22,421 nucleotides of DNA, taken from NCBI GenBank assembly GCA_900549405.1, contig URNZ01000029.1:1-22421 (forward strand), read 5' to 3'. A model generated the notes under the pieces. It was not told where the DNA came from. It worked only from the letters and a program-made list of their open reading frames with translations, and did no database searches. The first letter of the stretch is position 1. Each line of letters begins with the position of its first letter. The translations under genes and the position numbers were made by a program. This DNA is from an uncultured Eubacteriales bacterium (lineage in GTDB: Bacteria > Bacillota > Clostridia > Oscillospirales > Oscillospiraceae). This document shows, in pieces, positions 22,262-22,421 of this stretch.

Positions 22262-22289
22262 TGTAGGGGCGGACCTCTGTGTCCGCCCG
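22262..22289. repeat. Short GC-rich palindromic repeat
   Basis: GGGCGGAC (22267-22274) pairs with GTCCGCCC (22281-22288) around CTCTGT, preceded by TGTAG. It resembles another intergenic palindrome family common in the same group of organisms. Confidence 0.6.
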
Positions 22290-22328
22290 CCGACGGCCAG
22301 AAATTTTCCAACAAACGGTAACGACACG

Positions 22329-22357
22329 ACATTTCACGCTAAAAAACCTACATTTCA
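22329..22357 (+). promoter_or_regulatory. Direct repeat pair upstream of the final promoter
   Basis: ACATTTCA occurs at 22329-22336 and 22350-22357, 21 bp apart (two helical turns), each followed within a few bases by TAAAA. The pair sits 33-60 bp upstream of a TATAAT and could be an activator or repressor site. Confidence 0.4.
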
Positions 22358-22386
22358 TGTAAAAGGCTGTACTTCCAGGAAAATCG

Positions 22387-22421
22387 TGCTATAATTAGCC
22401 TATACCGTCAGAAAGGGGAGG
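22387..22421 (+). promoter_or_regulatory. Extended -10 promoter and ribosome site for the next gene
   Basis: TGC-TATAAT (22387-22395) is an extended -10. The window ends in AAAGGGGAGG (22412-22421), a strong ribosome site, so a coding sequence must begin within about 10 nt beyond the window. Confidence 0.65.

Overview
The window reads as a GC-rich (about 60-65% by eye) chromosome segment of an anaerobic gut Firmicute, most likely Clostridia of the Oscillospiraceae type (Flavonifractor/Lawsonibacter-like). This is inferred from the GC-rich codon use with AGGAGG-type ribosome sites, the rRNA and tRNA sequences, an oxygen-sensitive 2-hydroxyacyl-CoA dehydratase-type activase system, a GlnK/GlnL-type two-component system, an SLH-GH25 exported protein and palindromic repeats of kinds I associate with that family. 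No species is claimed.

Layout. 1-876: the 3' end of an rRNA operon in the order 23S - tRNA-Lys(CTT) - tRNA-Glu(CTC) - 5S - terminator. Placing tRNAs between 23S and 5S is not the common order. 915-2111: a promoter, a SLOG/DUF1273 nucleotide-binding protein and epoxyqueuosine reductase QueH, overlapping by 4 nt and followed by a terminator. 2112-4012: a cluster of three DnaA-box-like 9-mers, then a lipoprotein and a protein that joins an ECF sigma factor with a cut-off region 4 to a transmembrane segment and a DUF4367-like domain. The two genes share a paralogous extracytoplasmic domain. 4061-7777 (minus strand): sensor kinase and YcbB/GlnL-type response regulator, terminator, then gltS (Na+/glutamate symporter). 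A near-match to the Bacillus GlnL operator lies just upstream of the gltS promoter -10, so the two-component system probably controls glutamate uptake.

7874-12365: a two-gene operon of an activase with two tandem ASKHA domains plus a DUF2229 region (978 aa) and a 451-aa dehydratase-like partner. Together they resemble single proteins of about 1,400 aa found in other anaerobes. 12385-15738 (minus strand): DUF1643 protein, FAD-dependent oxidoreductase (COG2509 type) and membrane acyltransferase. 15794-17234: an SLH-domain GH25 lysozyme. 17280-18657: glucose-6-phosphate isomerase. 18684-19235: a small, apparently well-expressed P-loop protein of unknown function.

19502-19783 (minus strand): tRNA-Thr(TGT) and tRNA-Tyr(GTA) with a consensus promoter and a terminator. 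19777-20535: a compact set of three small genes (zinc ribbon, coiled-coil, sigma region-4-like regulator). 20563-22102: HAD phosphatase and SpoU/TrmH RNA methyltransferase in one operon. 22122-22421: a gene-free stretch with three different palindromic repeats, a pair of direct repeats in helical phase, and a promoter plus ribosome site for a gene beginning just past the end. I saw no CRISPR array, no intact insertion sequence and no recognisable phage structural genes.
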